NCBI GenBank assembly: GCA_947074205.1
Contig: CAMTOQ010000023.1
Span: forward strand, 1-47,600
DNA: 47,600 nt
Reading direction: 5' to 3'
From: an uncultured Bacteroides sp.
Lineage (GTDB): Bacteria; Bacteroidota; Bacteroidia; Bacteroidales; Bacteroidaceae
In this document: in pieces, positions 17,209-26,335 of the stretch
Layout of the letters: the number at the start of each line of letters is the position of its first letter
How positions within the stretch are numbered: position 1 is the stretch's first letter
Translations under genes and position numbers: made by a program
Notes under the pieces: model-generated
What the model was told of the DNA's origin: nothing
Database searches by the model: none
The model's input: only the letters and a program-made list of their open reading frames with translations

Positions 17209-18684
17209 ATGAAGAAAATAGCACTAACGATTATAGGTTGTCTCGCGATATTAGCTGCTTGCAGCAGTAGTGATGATATTACGGTTCAGCCCCCAGTAAC
17301 CACCGAAGGCGATGTAGCGCTCTATGTCACCACAGCTTTCCGTACCAAGGATATGTCGCGCGAAGCAGTATCCTTCAGTCAGAAGGACAATATGGCACCT
17401 ACCACCATCCAACTAGACCCTACTGTGCGCTACCAAGAGATGGATGGCTTTGGGGCTGCGATAACCGGCTCTACCTGCTACAACTTGATGCAGATGACAC
17501 CCGAAGATCGTACAGCCTTCTTGAAAGAAACCTTCTCGCCCACCGAAGGACATGGCATGAGCTATGTGCGTATCTCCATCGGCTGTTCGGACTTCTCACT
17601 TAGCGAATACACCTGCTGCGACACGCCGGGTATCGAGAACTTTGCCCTACAGAGCGAAGAAAAGGAGTATATCATCCCTATACTAAAGGAGATATTGGCG
17701 ATCAACCCCAATGTGAAGATAATGGGAACACCTTGGACAGCACCCCAATGGATGAAGGTGAGCAACCTGAGCACACTATCACCTTGCAACACTTGGACCA
17801 GTGGCCACCTCAATCCTAACTACTACCAAGACTACGCCACCTACTTCGTGAAGTGGATTCAAGCCTTCAACAACGAGGGGATAGCGATCTATTCAATCAC
17901 TCCACAAAACGAACCTTTGAATCGTGCTAACTCGGCTTCAATGTACATGGGATGGGAAGAGCAACGCGACTTTGTGAAGAGTGCTCTAGGTCCTAAGATT
18001 AAAGCTGCCGGACTCAAAACGAAGATCTATGCCTTCGACCACAACTACAACTACGACAATATTGCCAACGAACAGAGCTATCCGACTAAGGTTTACGGCG
18101 ATGCTGATGCTGCTCAATATCTGGCTGGGGCTGCTTTCCATAATTATGGTGGAGATAAGAATGAGTTGAACACGGTACACGCTGCCAATCCCGAAAAAGA
18201 GTTGGTCTTCTCAGAAACCTCTATTGGTACATGGAACAGTGGCCGCGACCTGCGCACTCGTCTCACAGAAGATATGCGCGAAGTGGCGCTAGGCACCGTA
18301 AACAACTGGTGTCGTGGTGTCATCGTATGGAACTTGATGCTCGATAGCGATCTAGGTCCCAATCGCGAAGGCGGTTGCAGAACCTGCTATGGCGCGGTAG
18401 ATATCAGCAATAGCGACTATAAGACAATCGTGCGCAACTCGCACTACTACATCACAGCGCATATGTCGGCCGTGGTGCAACCGGGTGCTACACGTATTGG
18501 CTCGGGTGGCTACAACGATAGCAATGTGGTCTATACAGCCTTCGAGAACCCCGATGGATCGTATGCCTTGGTGTTGACCAATAACAACGAAGGAAACAAG
18601 CTTATCACGGTGGCCGATGGCGAAAACCATTTCGCTTACAACGTTCCCGGTAAGTCGGTAGTATCTTATAAATGGAGCAAATAA
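17209..18684 (+). CDS. GH30 (probably GH30_3) endo-beta-1,6-glucanase, surface lipoprotein
   Basis: The start at 17209 gives a clean lipoprotein signal with Cys18 (LAILAACSSSDD); an ATG at 17197 adds four residues. The Ser/Asp run after the Cys fits a Bacteroides surface-export motif. The GH30 pattern is clear: YQEMDGFGAAITGS near the N-terminus, SYVRISIGCSDFS, MGTPWTAPQWMK, acid/base Glu235 in TPQNEPLN and nucleophile Glu336 in VFSETSIG. A small C-terminal beta domain follows (about 410-492). GH30_3 enzymes cut beta-1,6-glucan (pustulan, yeast wall). Position between SusD and the surface binding protein matches BT3312, the characterised endo-beta-1,6-glucanase. A glucosylceramidase-like activity is the alternative in the family, but the operon argues against it. 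Confidence 0.9.
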   Translation: MKKIALTIIGCLAILAACSSSDDITVQPPVTTEGDVALYVTTAFRTKDMSREAVSFSQKDNMAPTTIQLDPTVRYQEMDGFGAAITGSTCYNLMQMTPEDRTAFLKETFSPTEGHGMSYVRISIGCSDFSLSEYTCCDTPGIENFALQSEEKEYIIPILKEILAINPNVKIMGTPWTAPQWMKVSNLSTLSPCNTWTSGHLNPNYYQDYATYFVKWIQAFNNEGIAIYSITPQNEPLNRANSASMYMGWEEQRDFVKSALGPKIKAAGLKTKIYAFDHNYNYDNIANEQSYPTKVYGDADAAQYLAGAAFHNYGGDKNELNTVHAANPEKELVFSETSIGTWNSGRDLRTRLTEDMREVALGTVNNWCRGVIVWNLMLDSDLGPNREGGCRTCYGAVDISNSDYKTIVRNSHYYITAHMSAVVQPGATRIGSGGYNDSNVVYTAFENPDGSYALVLTNNNEGNKLITVADGENHFAYNVPGKSVVSYKWSK

Positions 18685-18708
18685 CCTCACCTCTAAACGA
18701 AGAAAATT

Positions 18709-20733
18709 ATGAGAAATAAACTCTATATATTAGCAGCCGCTATCTCCTTGATGGGCTTATCGGCCTGCAATGACGACGATACAATAATCGTAGGTGCGCC
18801 TATGATGGATATTAATCTCTCCGTATCTGATGGCTGTTTTGGAGATAGCTTGCCTTTTACCATACAAGCCTCGGATGCCGATGTAGCGCTCTCTACCTTG
18901 AAAGCTCAGCTCTATTATGGCGAAGAGCAAGTGATGGAAACCGTGATTCGTACCAAGGTGAATGGTGATACTTATAGTGGCAAGATCTATGCTCCCTTCT
19001 GGGCAGGCATTCCTAACGGGAAAGCCACTCTGCGTTATGTGCTACAAAATATCAACTTCACGACTTCCGAACACGAAGCACAGATTGCTTTAACGCGTCC
19101 CGATTACCCTTATCTCACTTTGGTAGCAGAAGATGGTACAGAGTATCGGATGGAACGTACCGATCTTTATCAATATAGCGCAACAAGTGCTTTCCCAAAA
19201 GAACTACAAGCCTATATCAAGGCTCCTGTGGTGAGTGAGTATGGCAACGAAATTACTTTTGGCTCGGAAGGTGGTGTGCTCAAAGAGGGCTCTACTTCAC
19301 TGGTTACCTTCTCGAGTACGGCCATGGGTTCGTATGCCATCACGTTCAACACGTTGTCTTACGAGGCATCGCCTTTCACTAAGATCCTGATTGATGGTAG
19401 CGAGATGCAAGCTACGGATAGTGAGAACTTCTATATCGATTTGAATCTACGTCAAGGACAGCTATTGACCTTCGATGGACTTCCCGAGTATGACGAATGG
19501 ACCATTGATGCAGACTACTTCAAGAAGCAAGACAGTGGCGAACTGGAATTCCTTCCTATCAGTGGTTCGTATCGCATCATAGCCAACCTCAAGCTGAAAT
19601 ACTTCTTCGTATATGCTTTGTCGGCCGGCGAAGCTGCTACCTTGCAAAGCGATGGAACAGGTGCACTTTGGATTATCGGTGAAGGTATTGGTAAGCCATC
19701 ATTAGCAGCTAAAGAGGTGGGTTGGACCACTGAGAATGCTCTATGTATGTCGCAACTAGAGGCTAAGAAGTATCAGATAACAGTAGTTGCCGGACGTTCG
19801 GTGAAAGCCGAAAGCATTAACTTCAAGTTTTTCCACCAGCAAGGCTGGGGTGGTGAGTTCTCGGGTGCCGACTTAACATCATTGAGCGATATAGTAGGGG
19901 TAGGTACCGGAACAGATGGCCATGACAATGGTAATCTATACCTAAGAGATGGTCAAACTCTGGCTGTGGGACATATCTACAAGTTTGTAGTCGACCTAAC
20001 TGCGGGCATCAGTAGTGCCACCTTGAGCGTAACCGATGAGGGCGAACAACCTATCGAAGTGAAAACACTGACCTTTGGTGGCGCCAAGATGGAGAGCGCG
20101 GATGGTGAACTCTATACAGTAAATGTAGGACTAACACAAGGTCAACAGATTGCTATTAGCGGTATCGGCGACTTGGCGGACTGGTGGATCAATCCAGACT
20201 ACTTCACTTACGAAGGTGGTACGCTTAGCTTTATCCCGATGAGCGGCGACTATCGTGTGGTGGCCAATACGGTGAACAAGTACTTTGCGGTGGCTCGTCT
20301 CAATGGCTCGGCCGAGGCTACTACCAACGACGACGGTAGCGGTGCCATCTGGTTGATGGGCTGGGGCGTAGGATCGCCTTCACTCGACAATCAGTTTGGG
20401 TGGACTCCGGGCGCAGCCTACTGTATGCCGGAAGTTGCTCCAAAGATCTACCGCTTCACCTGCACGGCAGGTCCCGAAGTTGGCTCATCTGTAGGGCAAC
20501 GTATCCGCTTCGATTACCTCAGCTGTAAGTTCTTCTTCCAAGATGGTTGGGGAGGCGAGTTCTCTGGCGGTAATGCATTGACCATTGCTCCAGGTTCAGA
20601 AGCCTTCATTACCGATAAAGGTAATATCGAACTGGCCGATGGTGTGCAGCTCGAAGAGGGGGCAACCTATGTGATGACTGTCGACCTAAGCAATGGAACC
20701 AGCAACGGTGTACTCTCGTTCGAGAAGAAATAA
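18709..20733 (+). CDS. Surface glycan-binding lipoprotein (SusE/F position) with duplicated module
   Basis: This 674-residue protein has a lipoprotein signal with Cys20 followed by NDDD, a strong surface-export motif. An N-terminal beta domain (about 25-220) is followed by two copies of a module of about 225 residues (about 220-450 and 450-674). The copies share (D/N)xDYF, SG(S/D)YR(I/V)(I/V)AN, GA(L/I)W and the aromatic stretch KFF(H/F)Q(Q/D)GWGGEFSG, near residues 377 and 609. The tryptophans and phenylalanines there are plausible sugar-stacking residues. It occupies the place of the glycan-binding protein BT3313 and probably holds beta-1,6-glucan at the surface for the GH30 enzyme. It may belong to the DUF5125/DUF5121 group; that assignment is from memory and unsure. 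Confidence 0.82.
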   Translation: MRNKLYILAAAISLMGLSACNDDDTIIVGAPMMDINLSVSDGCFGDSLPFTIQASDADVALSTLKAQLYYGEEQVMETVIRTKVNGDTYSGKIYAPFWAGIPNGKATLRYVLQNINFTTSEHEAQIALTRPDYPYLTLVAEDGTEYRMERTDLYQYSATSAFPKELQAYIKAPVVSEYGNEITFGSEGGVLKEGSTSLVTFSSTAMGSYAITFNTLSYEASPFTKILIDGSEMQATDSENFYIDLNLRQGQLLTFDGLPEYDEWTIDADYFKKQDSGELEFLPISGSYRIIANLKLKYFFVYALSAGEAATLQSDGTGALWIIGEGIGKPSLAAKEVGWTTENALCMSQLEAKKYQITVVAGRSVKAESINFKFFHQQGWGGEFSGADLTSLSDIVGVGTGTDGHDNGNLYLRDGQTLAVGHIYKFVVDLTAGISSATLSVTDEGEQPIEVKTLTFGGAKMESADGELYTVNVGLTQGQQIAISGIGDLADWWINPDYFTYEGGTLSFIPMSGDYRVVANTVNKYFAVARLNGSAEATTNDDGSGAIWLMGWGVGSPSLDNQFGWTPGAAYCMPEVAPKIYRFTCTAGPEVGSSVGQRIRFDYLSCKFFFQDGWGGEFSGGNALTIAPGSEAFITDKGNIELADGVQLEEGATYVMTVDLSNGTSNGVLSFEKK

Positions 20734-20757
20734 AGATTAATCAGTAATAAGATATAT

Positions 20758-22986
20758 ATGTTTAAGGTAAAAATATTAATTGCGGGGCTGATGGTGTCAG
20801 CCCTGCCACTACAAGCACAGACTCCCGTTTATCTAGATGATAATCAGCCCATCGAATCGCGTGTGGAAGATGCGTTGAGCCGCATGACACTCCAAGAGAA
20901 GGTGGCTATGACACATGCACAGTCTAAGTTCTGCTCTCCCGGTGTAGCACGATTGGGGATTCCTGAGTTCTGGATGACCGATGGCCCTCACGGTATACGC
21001 CCTGAAGTGCTATGGGATGAGTGGGACCAAGCGGGCTGGACCAATGACTCATGTGTGGCCTATCCGGCACTCACTTGCCTAGCAGCCACATGGAGCCCCG
21101 AGATGTCTCACCTCTATGGGAAGAGCATCGGCGAAGAGGCACGCTATCGCAACAAGACAGTGATTCTAGGTCCTGGAGTCAACATCTACCGTACGCCACT
21201 CAATGGGCGCAACTTCGAGTACATGGGCGAAGACCCCTATCTAGCGTCGCGAATGGTGGTGCCCTATGTACAGGGGGTGCAAGAGAACGGGGTAGCAGCT
21301 TGTGTCAAGCACTACGCCTTGAACAATCATGAGGCAAATCGTCATACCACCAATGTGATTGTAGACGATCGTGCACTGTATGAGATCTATCTACCTGCCT
21401 TCAAAGCTGCCGTACAAGAGGGAAATACATGGACCATTATGGGCTCTTACAACCTATACAAAGACCAACACGGCTGCCATAACGAATATCTCCTAAACGA
21501 TATCTTGAAAGGCGAGTGGGGTTTCGACGGTGTGGTGGTATCCGACTGGGGTGGCACACACGATACCGACCAAGCCATCACCAACGGCCTCGATATGGAG
21601 TTTGGCAGCTGGACCAATGGTTTGTCCAATGGAACGAGCAATGCCTATGATAACTACTATCTGGCTCAGCCCTATCTGCAACGTATCCAGTCGGGACAGG
21701 TTGGCACTACCGAACTAGACGACAAGGTGCGCCGCATCCTCCGCCTAGCTTTCCGTACCAATATGGATCGCAATCGCCCATACGGTTCAATGCTTTCGCC
21801 CGAACACTATGCCGCTGCCCGTCAGATTGGCGAAGAGGGCATTGTGTTGTTGCAAAACAACAATCAAGTGCTGCCCATCCAAACAGGCAATAAACCGCGT
21901 ATTGCCGTGATAGGCGAGAATGCGATAAAGATGATGACTGTAGGTGGAGGTAGCTCGTCGTTGAAGGTAGAGCGTGAAGTTTCGCCACTCGATGGTATTC
22001 GCCAGCGTGCAGCCGGTCAGGCCGAAGTGCTCTACGCACGTGGCTATGTAGGCGATGCTTCGGGGGAGTACAATGGAGTAGTAACAGGTCAAGACTTGAG
22101 CGATGCTCGTTCGGCCGATGAACTATTGGCTGAGGCCGTTCAGTTGGCCGGTGGTGTAGATTACGTCATCTTTGTGGGTGGCCTCAATAAAAGCAGTCAC
22201 CAAGACTGCGAAGACTCCGATCGTGCGGGCCTTGAGTTGCCCTACAATCAAGATGCTGTGATTAGTGCTTTGGCAAAGGCCAATAAGAACCTAGTGGTGG
22301 TCAATGTGTCGGGCAATGCTGTGGCAATGCCTTGGGTCAAAGAAGTTCCTGCCATCGTGCAAGCGTGGTTCTTGGGTTCGGAAGCCGGCAACTCGTTGGC
22401 ATCTGTACTGTTTGGCGATGTCAACCCTTCGGGCAAGTTGCCTTTTACTTTCCCCGCTCGTTTAGAAGATGTAGCCGCTCACCAACTGGGCGAATACCCC
22501 GGCACACCAGACGAGAATGGCATCTATCAGCAACGCTACAACGAAGGTATCTTCGTGGGCTATCGCTGGACCGATAAGCAGAAGAAGGTAAAACCTCTCT
22601 TCCCCTTCGGTCATGGTTTGAGCTACACCACTTTTGCCTATGGCAAGCCCAAAGCGGATAGCAAGACAATGACAGCAGATGGAAAGCTCGCTATTACAGT
22701 GCCCATCAAGAACACCGGCTCGCGTGAAGGACAAGAGGTGGTACAGCTCTATATCAGCGATAAGAAATCTTCGTTGCCACGCCCCGTTAAGGAACTGAAA
22801 GCGTTCGAGAAGATATCGCTTCAGCCGGGTGAAGAGAAAGATGTTACCTTCATCATCGACAAAGAGGCGCTTTGCTATTTCGATGATGCCCGTCATGAGT
22901 GGGTGGCCGAACCCGGACAGTTCGAAGCGCTAGTTGCTGCTTCGGCAGGCGATGTTCGTGGCGTAGTGCCCTTTGTATTAGACTAA
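20758..22986 (+). CDS. GH3 beta-glucosidase (exo-acting, periplasmic)
   Basis: This 742-residue protein has a type I signal peptide (LPLQAQ, cleavage near 21) and no lipobox, consistent with a periplasmic enzyme. Domains in order: (beta/alpha)8 barrel (about 30-330) with PGVNIYRTPLNGRNFEYMGEDP, a KHYALNNHEANRH segment and nucleophile Asp263 in VVSDWGG; the alpha/beta sandwich (about 375-600); and a fibronectin III-like domain (about 650-735) preceded by FPFGHGLSYTTF. It should release glucose from imported beta-1,6-gluco-oligosaccharides, as expected for the BT3314 counterpart. It is the last gene of the operon and is followed by a strong terminator. Confidence 0.92.
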   Translation: MFKVKILIAGLMVSALPLQAQTPVYLDDNQPIESRVEDALSRMTLQEKVAMTHAQSKFCSPGVARLGIPEFWMTDGPHGIRPEVLWDEWDQAGWTNDSCVAYPALTCLAATWSPEMSHLYGKSIGEEARYRNKTVILGPGVNIYRTPLNGRNFEYMGEDPYLASRMVVPYVQGVQENGVAACVKHYALNNHEANRHTTNVIVDDRALYEIYLPAFKAAVQEGNTWTIMGSYNLYKDQHGCHNEYLLNDILKGEWGFDGVVVSDWGGTHDTDQAITNGLDMEFGSWTNGLSNGTSNAYDNYYLAQPYLQRIQSGQVGTTELDDKVRRILRLAFRTNMDRNRPYGSMLSPEHYAAARQIGEEGIVLLQNNNQVLPIQTGNKPRIAVIGENAIKMMTVGGGSSSLKVEREVSPLDGIRQRAAGQAEVLYARGYVGDASGEYNGVVTGQDLSDARSADELLAEAVQLAGGVDYVIFVGGLNKSSHQDCEDSDRAGLELPYNQDAVISALAKANKNLVVVNVSGNAVAMPWVKEVPAIVQAWFLGSEAGNSLASVLFGDVNPSGKLPFTFPARLEDVAAHQLGEYPGTPDENGIYQQRYNEGIFVGYRWTDKQKKVKPLFPFGHGLSYTTFAYGKPKADSKTMTADGKLAITVPIKNTGSREGQEVVQLYISDKKSSLPRPVKELKAFEKISLQPGEEKDVTFIIDKEALCYFDDARHEWVAEPGQFEALVAASAGDVRGVVPFVLD

Positions 22987-23020
22987 TAGTGCTTTAGTTA
23001 GATAAGGTTGAATTAGAAAG

Positions 23021-23069
23021 AGCTCTCTCGTTTGTTGCTACCAACAAGCGGGAGAGCTTCTTGTTTTTT
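23021..23069 (+). terminator. Rho-independent terminator of the beta-1,6-glucan operon
   Basis: AGCTCTCTCGTTTGTTG pairs with CAACAAGCGGGAGAGCT over 17 positions with few mismatches, with a 4-base loop and a following TTGTTTTTT tract, 34 bp past the GH3 stop. Confidence 0.85.
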
Positions 23070-23198
23070 ATTCATTGTAGTGCATCATAAGCTGATAGGG
23101 TAACCCAGGTGTAAGTAACTGTTGCTCTCTCAGCTTTAGGTGTAACGCTAGTATAAGTCTTTGTAACTTCCGAGAAAGCCCCTTGCAGTATAAAAAAT

Positions 23199-23206
23199 TA
23201 AATTTG
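23199..23206 (+). promoter_or_regulatory. Candidate -7 promoter box (TAAATTTG)
   Basis: Exact TAnnTTTG match 106 bp before the CE15 gene. Together with the upstream terminator it makes that gene a separate transcription unit. Confidence 0.5.
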
Positions 23207-23312
23207 TGAGAAGCCGGATAGGAGTAATCCTACTCTTCGATAAGAGGTACAATTCATTCATCGATGAAAAACAATAACTAATTATCTGTTAACCAAATTC
23301 AATCTTAGGAGT

Positions 23313-26153
23313 ATGAAAGAAAAACTTAGAACACTCTTGGCTGCCCTGTCTATGGGCGCTTTCGTAATCTCTTCTTATGGGCAGATCCCCACTGTCTATA
23401 CGGTCGAAAACTCTGGAGCTGCTATTGAACGTTCAGCTACTTCAATGCCCGCTTTGCGCAACTGCCCCGTCATCGTTCCACTGCCCGATCCTTTTGCTTG
23501 GTCGGCCGATCCTTTGGGAAGTAATCCTGCTCGTTCTACCGCTTTTGACGATTGGCAAACACATCGCCAAGAGTTCCTAGATATGTTTCAGCATTACGAG
23601 ATAGGAACCAAACCCACAGTCTCCACCGAGCAAGTCACCGCTAGCTTTGAAGAGGGAGTTTTGACGGTTGTTGTCACGGTAGGCGAAAATTCGTTGACTT
23701 TGACCTCCGACGTCAGCTTTCCCGAAGAGGCCACTTCGCCCTTCCCTTTGGTCATCGGTATGAACAGTGCCTACGGCAGTATGCCTTCCGATGAATTTGC
23801 CAGTCGTGGCATAGCCGGGATGGGCTTTAAGCACAATCAGGTATCTACCTATGGTGGACCGGCCAATTCTGACCCGTTCTTTGTGCTTTATCCAGAGCAG
23901 AACATCGACAACACAGGCCAGTATGCCGCTTGGTCGTGGGGCATCAGTCGCCTCATTGATGGTCTTTATCTGCTAAATGGTGTCCTTGGCGATAACACCA
24001 TCGACCTGCAGAAGATTGCGGTAACGGGTTGCTCCTATGCCGGGAAGATGGCTTTGTTTGCCGGCGCTTTCGACGAGCGTATCGCTTTGACTATCTCGCA
24101 AGAGTCGGGCGGTGGTGGTGCCACATCATGGCGCTATTCGGCCACCCAAGATGGAGTAGAAGGGCTGGCACAGACCGATAGCAAATGGTTTAAGAATAGT
24201 ATGTTCGACTTCGGGAACAACAATGTATGGAAGATTCCTACCGATCATCATTTGCTTACAGCTTTGGTTGCCCCACGCGCACTGTTTGTCACCGGTAACA
24301 CCGATTATGAATGGCTTTCCAATAAGTCGTGCTATGTCAACAGTAAGGCCACAGCCGAGATCTACAACACCCTTGGCATACCCGATCGCTTTGGTTATCT
24401 CATTGATGGTGGTCACTCTCATTGTGCTTACCCCACCGATCAGTTGGACGGTCTAGCCTACTTCTTAGATCGTTTCATGAAAGGCGATGAAGCATTAAGC
24501 CAGACTATCGCTATACACCCCGAAGAGTTTGCTACTACTATCGAAGCCGAAAAGTGGTACGAATGGTGGGGCACAGGCGAAGCTACTGCACCCATCGAAA
24601 TAGAAGAGCCTACCGAGTTTGAGGGCAATCACACGCTACACATCTTCAAGCTCAAAACGATGCCTACCATTGATGGCGATATTGCCAATGACCTTGCTTG
24701 GAAAGATTTTCCTTGGGTGGGAGTAGAAAAGAATAAATCTATTTCAAACGGCACAGCCGATCTGTCTGCTAAGTACAAGATAGGATATACCACCGATAGC
24801 CTTTATCTTGCTGTAGCTATTGATGATCCCACTCCTTTCTTTAGCACCGACATCACCTCTCATTTAAGAGATTGTAATGAGATATTTATTAGTATGGATA
24901 CCATTACACGAAGTTCGATTAACGGAGGAAGCACCCAATATAGAGTGACGCGTGGAGGAGATTATTCCGCTTCAACCGTGCCCATAAACTATCAAGTAGT
25001 ATCTGATGAGAATGGTTGGACCGTAGAGTGGGCCTTGCCTTGGATGGGTATTGCCGATCGCGAATCGTACGACCTCTCTAGCATTGATGAGAAAGATTAT
25101 CCTTTTGTGCGCTTCGATATGGCTATAGCCGATAATACCGATGGTACAGCTAATGGGCGTACGCAGATGCTTTTTTGGAATGCTGCCACAGACAACCAAT
25201 ACAACAGTATGAGCAATCTGGGTTATCTCAAACTAAAAGGCGATTTGCCTCCGATGATTGGAAGCAATACCATACTCGATATTTATAAGCTACTCACTGT
25301 CCCTGTGATTGATGGAGCTGTAGAAGATGAGGCTTGGGCTTCTATAGATTGGGTGGATGCCTATAAGAATAAGTTGCTCACAGATGGCACGGCTACTTTC
25401 GGCTCGTCAACGCAGTTTAAGGTGGGTTACTCTAACGATAGCCTCTACCTAGCCTTGAAGGTGTTGGATACTACTCCCCACAATGAAGCTGAAATCTCTT
25501 CTTGGCTACGCGACTGCAACGAGCTTTTCATCAGCATGGATACCACTACTGTGGTGGGCACCAATGGCCGAAATCAATATCGCTTGCAGCGCGATAATTC
25601 GGGACTAGAAACAGCTATCTCTAGCAGTGCAGTAAACGCTATTGCTCAACCCATCTTGGCCGAAGATGGAGTGTCCGATATCGGTTGGACGGCAGAGTGG
25701 GCCTTACCTTGGGATAAGATAGCACAAAAAGAGTCGTTGGCCTACACCACTATCGATGAGAAGGAGTACCCCTATGTGCGGTTCGAACTAGTGGTTTCCG
25801 ATAATACCAATGGCAAATCGAGTGGTCGCACGCAGATGATGTTTTGGAATGCGGCAACCGATGACCAGTATGGAGGTATGACCAATATGGGTTATCTTAG
25901 GCTTAATGGTTCAGACCCCACCGCCTTGAAGCTTATCGAAAAAGCTCCTTTGACCGCTTACTATAATGCAGCTATGGATATCTTGGTATTTATGAACAAA
26001 GTAGAGGATGTGAGTATCTATTCTGTTACAGGCAAGCTGTTGTTCAAGGCTAATCTAAGCTCTAGCTATGCGTCGTTAAATGTTAGTTTTCTTGATAAAG
26101 GCATTTACATAGTAAAAGCGCTGGGCTACGATACAATCAAAATCATTAAATAG
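23313..26153 (+). CDS. CE15 glucuronoyl-esterase-like protein with two CBM9-like modules and sorting tail
   Basis: This 946-residue secreted protein has a signal peptide ending near residue 23. Residues about 45-410 match CE15: PLPDPF near the start, FQHYEIGTKP, AAWSWGISRLIDGL, nucleophile Ser241 in GCSYAGK, Glu264 in QESGGGG, and a likely catalytic His370 in GGHSHC. The usual CE15 motif is GCSRxGK; here Tyr242 replaces the Arg that helps hold the transition state. Two similar CBM9-like modules follow (about 439-644 and 651-866), both with WLRDCNE/HLRDCNE, EWALPW and RTQM(L/M)FWNAATD. A tail (about 869-946) ends in a GIYIVKALGYDTIKIIK-type sorting motif. CE15 enzymes cut esters between lignin alcohols and 4-O-methylglucuronate on xylan. 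The convergent GH115 acts on the same sugar. Activity of this variant is uncertain. Confidence 0.85.
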   Translation: MKEKLRTLLAALSMGAFVISSYGQIPTVYTVENSGAAIERSATSMPALRNCPVIVPLPDPFAWSADPLGSNPARSTAFDDWQTHRQEFLDMFQHYEIGTKPTVSTEQVTASFEEGVLTVVVTVGENSLTLTSDVSFPEEATSPFPLVIGMNSAYGSMPSDEFASRGIAGMGFKHNQVSTYGGPANSDPFFVLYPEQNIDNTGQYAAWSWGISRLIDGLYLLNGVLGDNTIDLQKIAVTGCSYAGKMALFAGAFDERIALTISQESGGGGATSWRYSATQDGVEGLAQTDSKWFKNSMFDFGNNNVWKIPTDHHLLTALVAPRALFVTGNTDYEWLSNKSCYVNSKATAEIYNTLGIPDRFGYLIDGGHSHCAYPTDQLDGLAYFLDRFMKGDEALSQTIAIHPEEFATTIEAEKWYEWWGTGEATAPIEIEEPTEFEGNHTLHIFKLKTMPTIDGDIANDLAWKDFPWVGVEKNKSISNGTADLSAKYKIGYTTDSLYLAVAIDDPTPFFSTDITSHLRDCNEIFISMDTITRSSINGGSTQYRVTRGGDYSASTVPINYQVVSDENGWTVEWALPWMGIADRESYDLSSIDEKDYPFVRFDMAIADNTDGTANGRTQMLFWNAATDNQYNSMSNLGYLKLKGDLPPMIGSNTILDIYKLLTVPVIDGAVEDEAWASIDWVDAYKNKLLTDGTATFGSSTQFKVGYSNDSLYLALKVLDTTPHNEAEISSWLRDCNELFISMDTTTVVGTNGRNQYRLQRDNSGLETAISSSAVNAIAQPILAEDGVSDIGWTAEWALPWDKIAQKESLAYTTIDEKEYPYVRFELVVSDNTNGKSSGRTQMMFWNAATDDQYGGMTNMGYLRLNGSDPTALKLIEKAPLTAYYNAAMDILVFMNKVEDVSIYSVTGKLLFKANLSSSYASLNVSFLDKGIYIVKALGYDTIKIIK

Positions 26154-26227
26154 AAGATGGCCTATTGCAAAGTATCCATTAATTAAATATCCTCGGTAAG
26201 TTAAAATAATTACACCCCTAACCAATT

Positions 26228-26266
26228 AAAAAGCCGCTAAAAGAGTCAATCTTCTAGCGGCTTTTT
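26228..26266. terminator. Bidirectional rho-independent terminator
   Basis: AAAAAGCCGCTA at 26228-26239 and TAGCGGCTTTTT at 26255-26266 form a perfect 12-bp stem that gives a T-run on both strands. It separates the convergent CE15 and GH115 genes. Confidence 0.88.
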
Positions 26267-26335
26267 CCCATATTCTTTAAGAGAGAATGGGTAAGCGTTT
26301 GTGTTACTTGTTAACTTAAAATCAATACATGAATT

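Larger units (their letters stand above)
22987..23312. other. 326-bp intergenic region between GH3 and CE15 genes
   Basis: The region holds the operon terminator at 23021-23069 and a TAAATTTG promoter box at 23199-23206. It also has a short inverted repeat, TAGGA-N4-TCCTA, starting near 23219. No ORF was seen. Confidence 0.6.
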
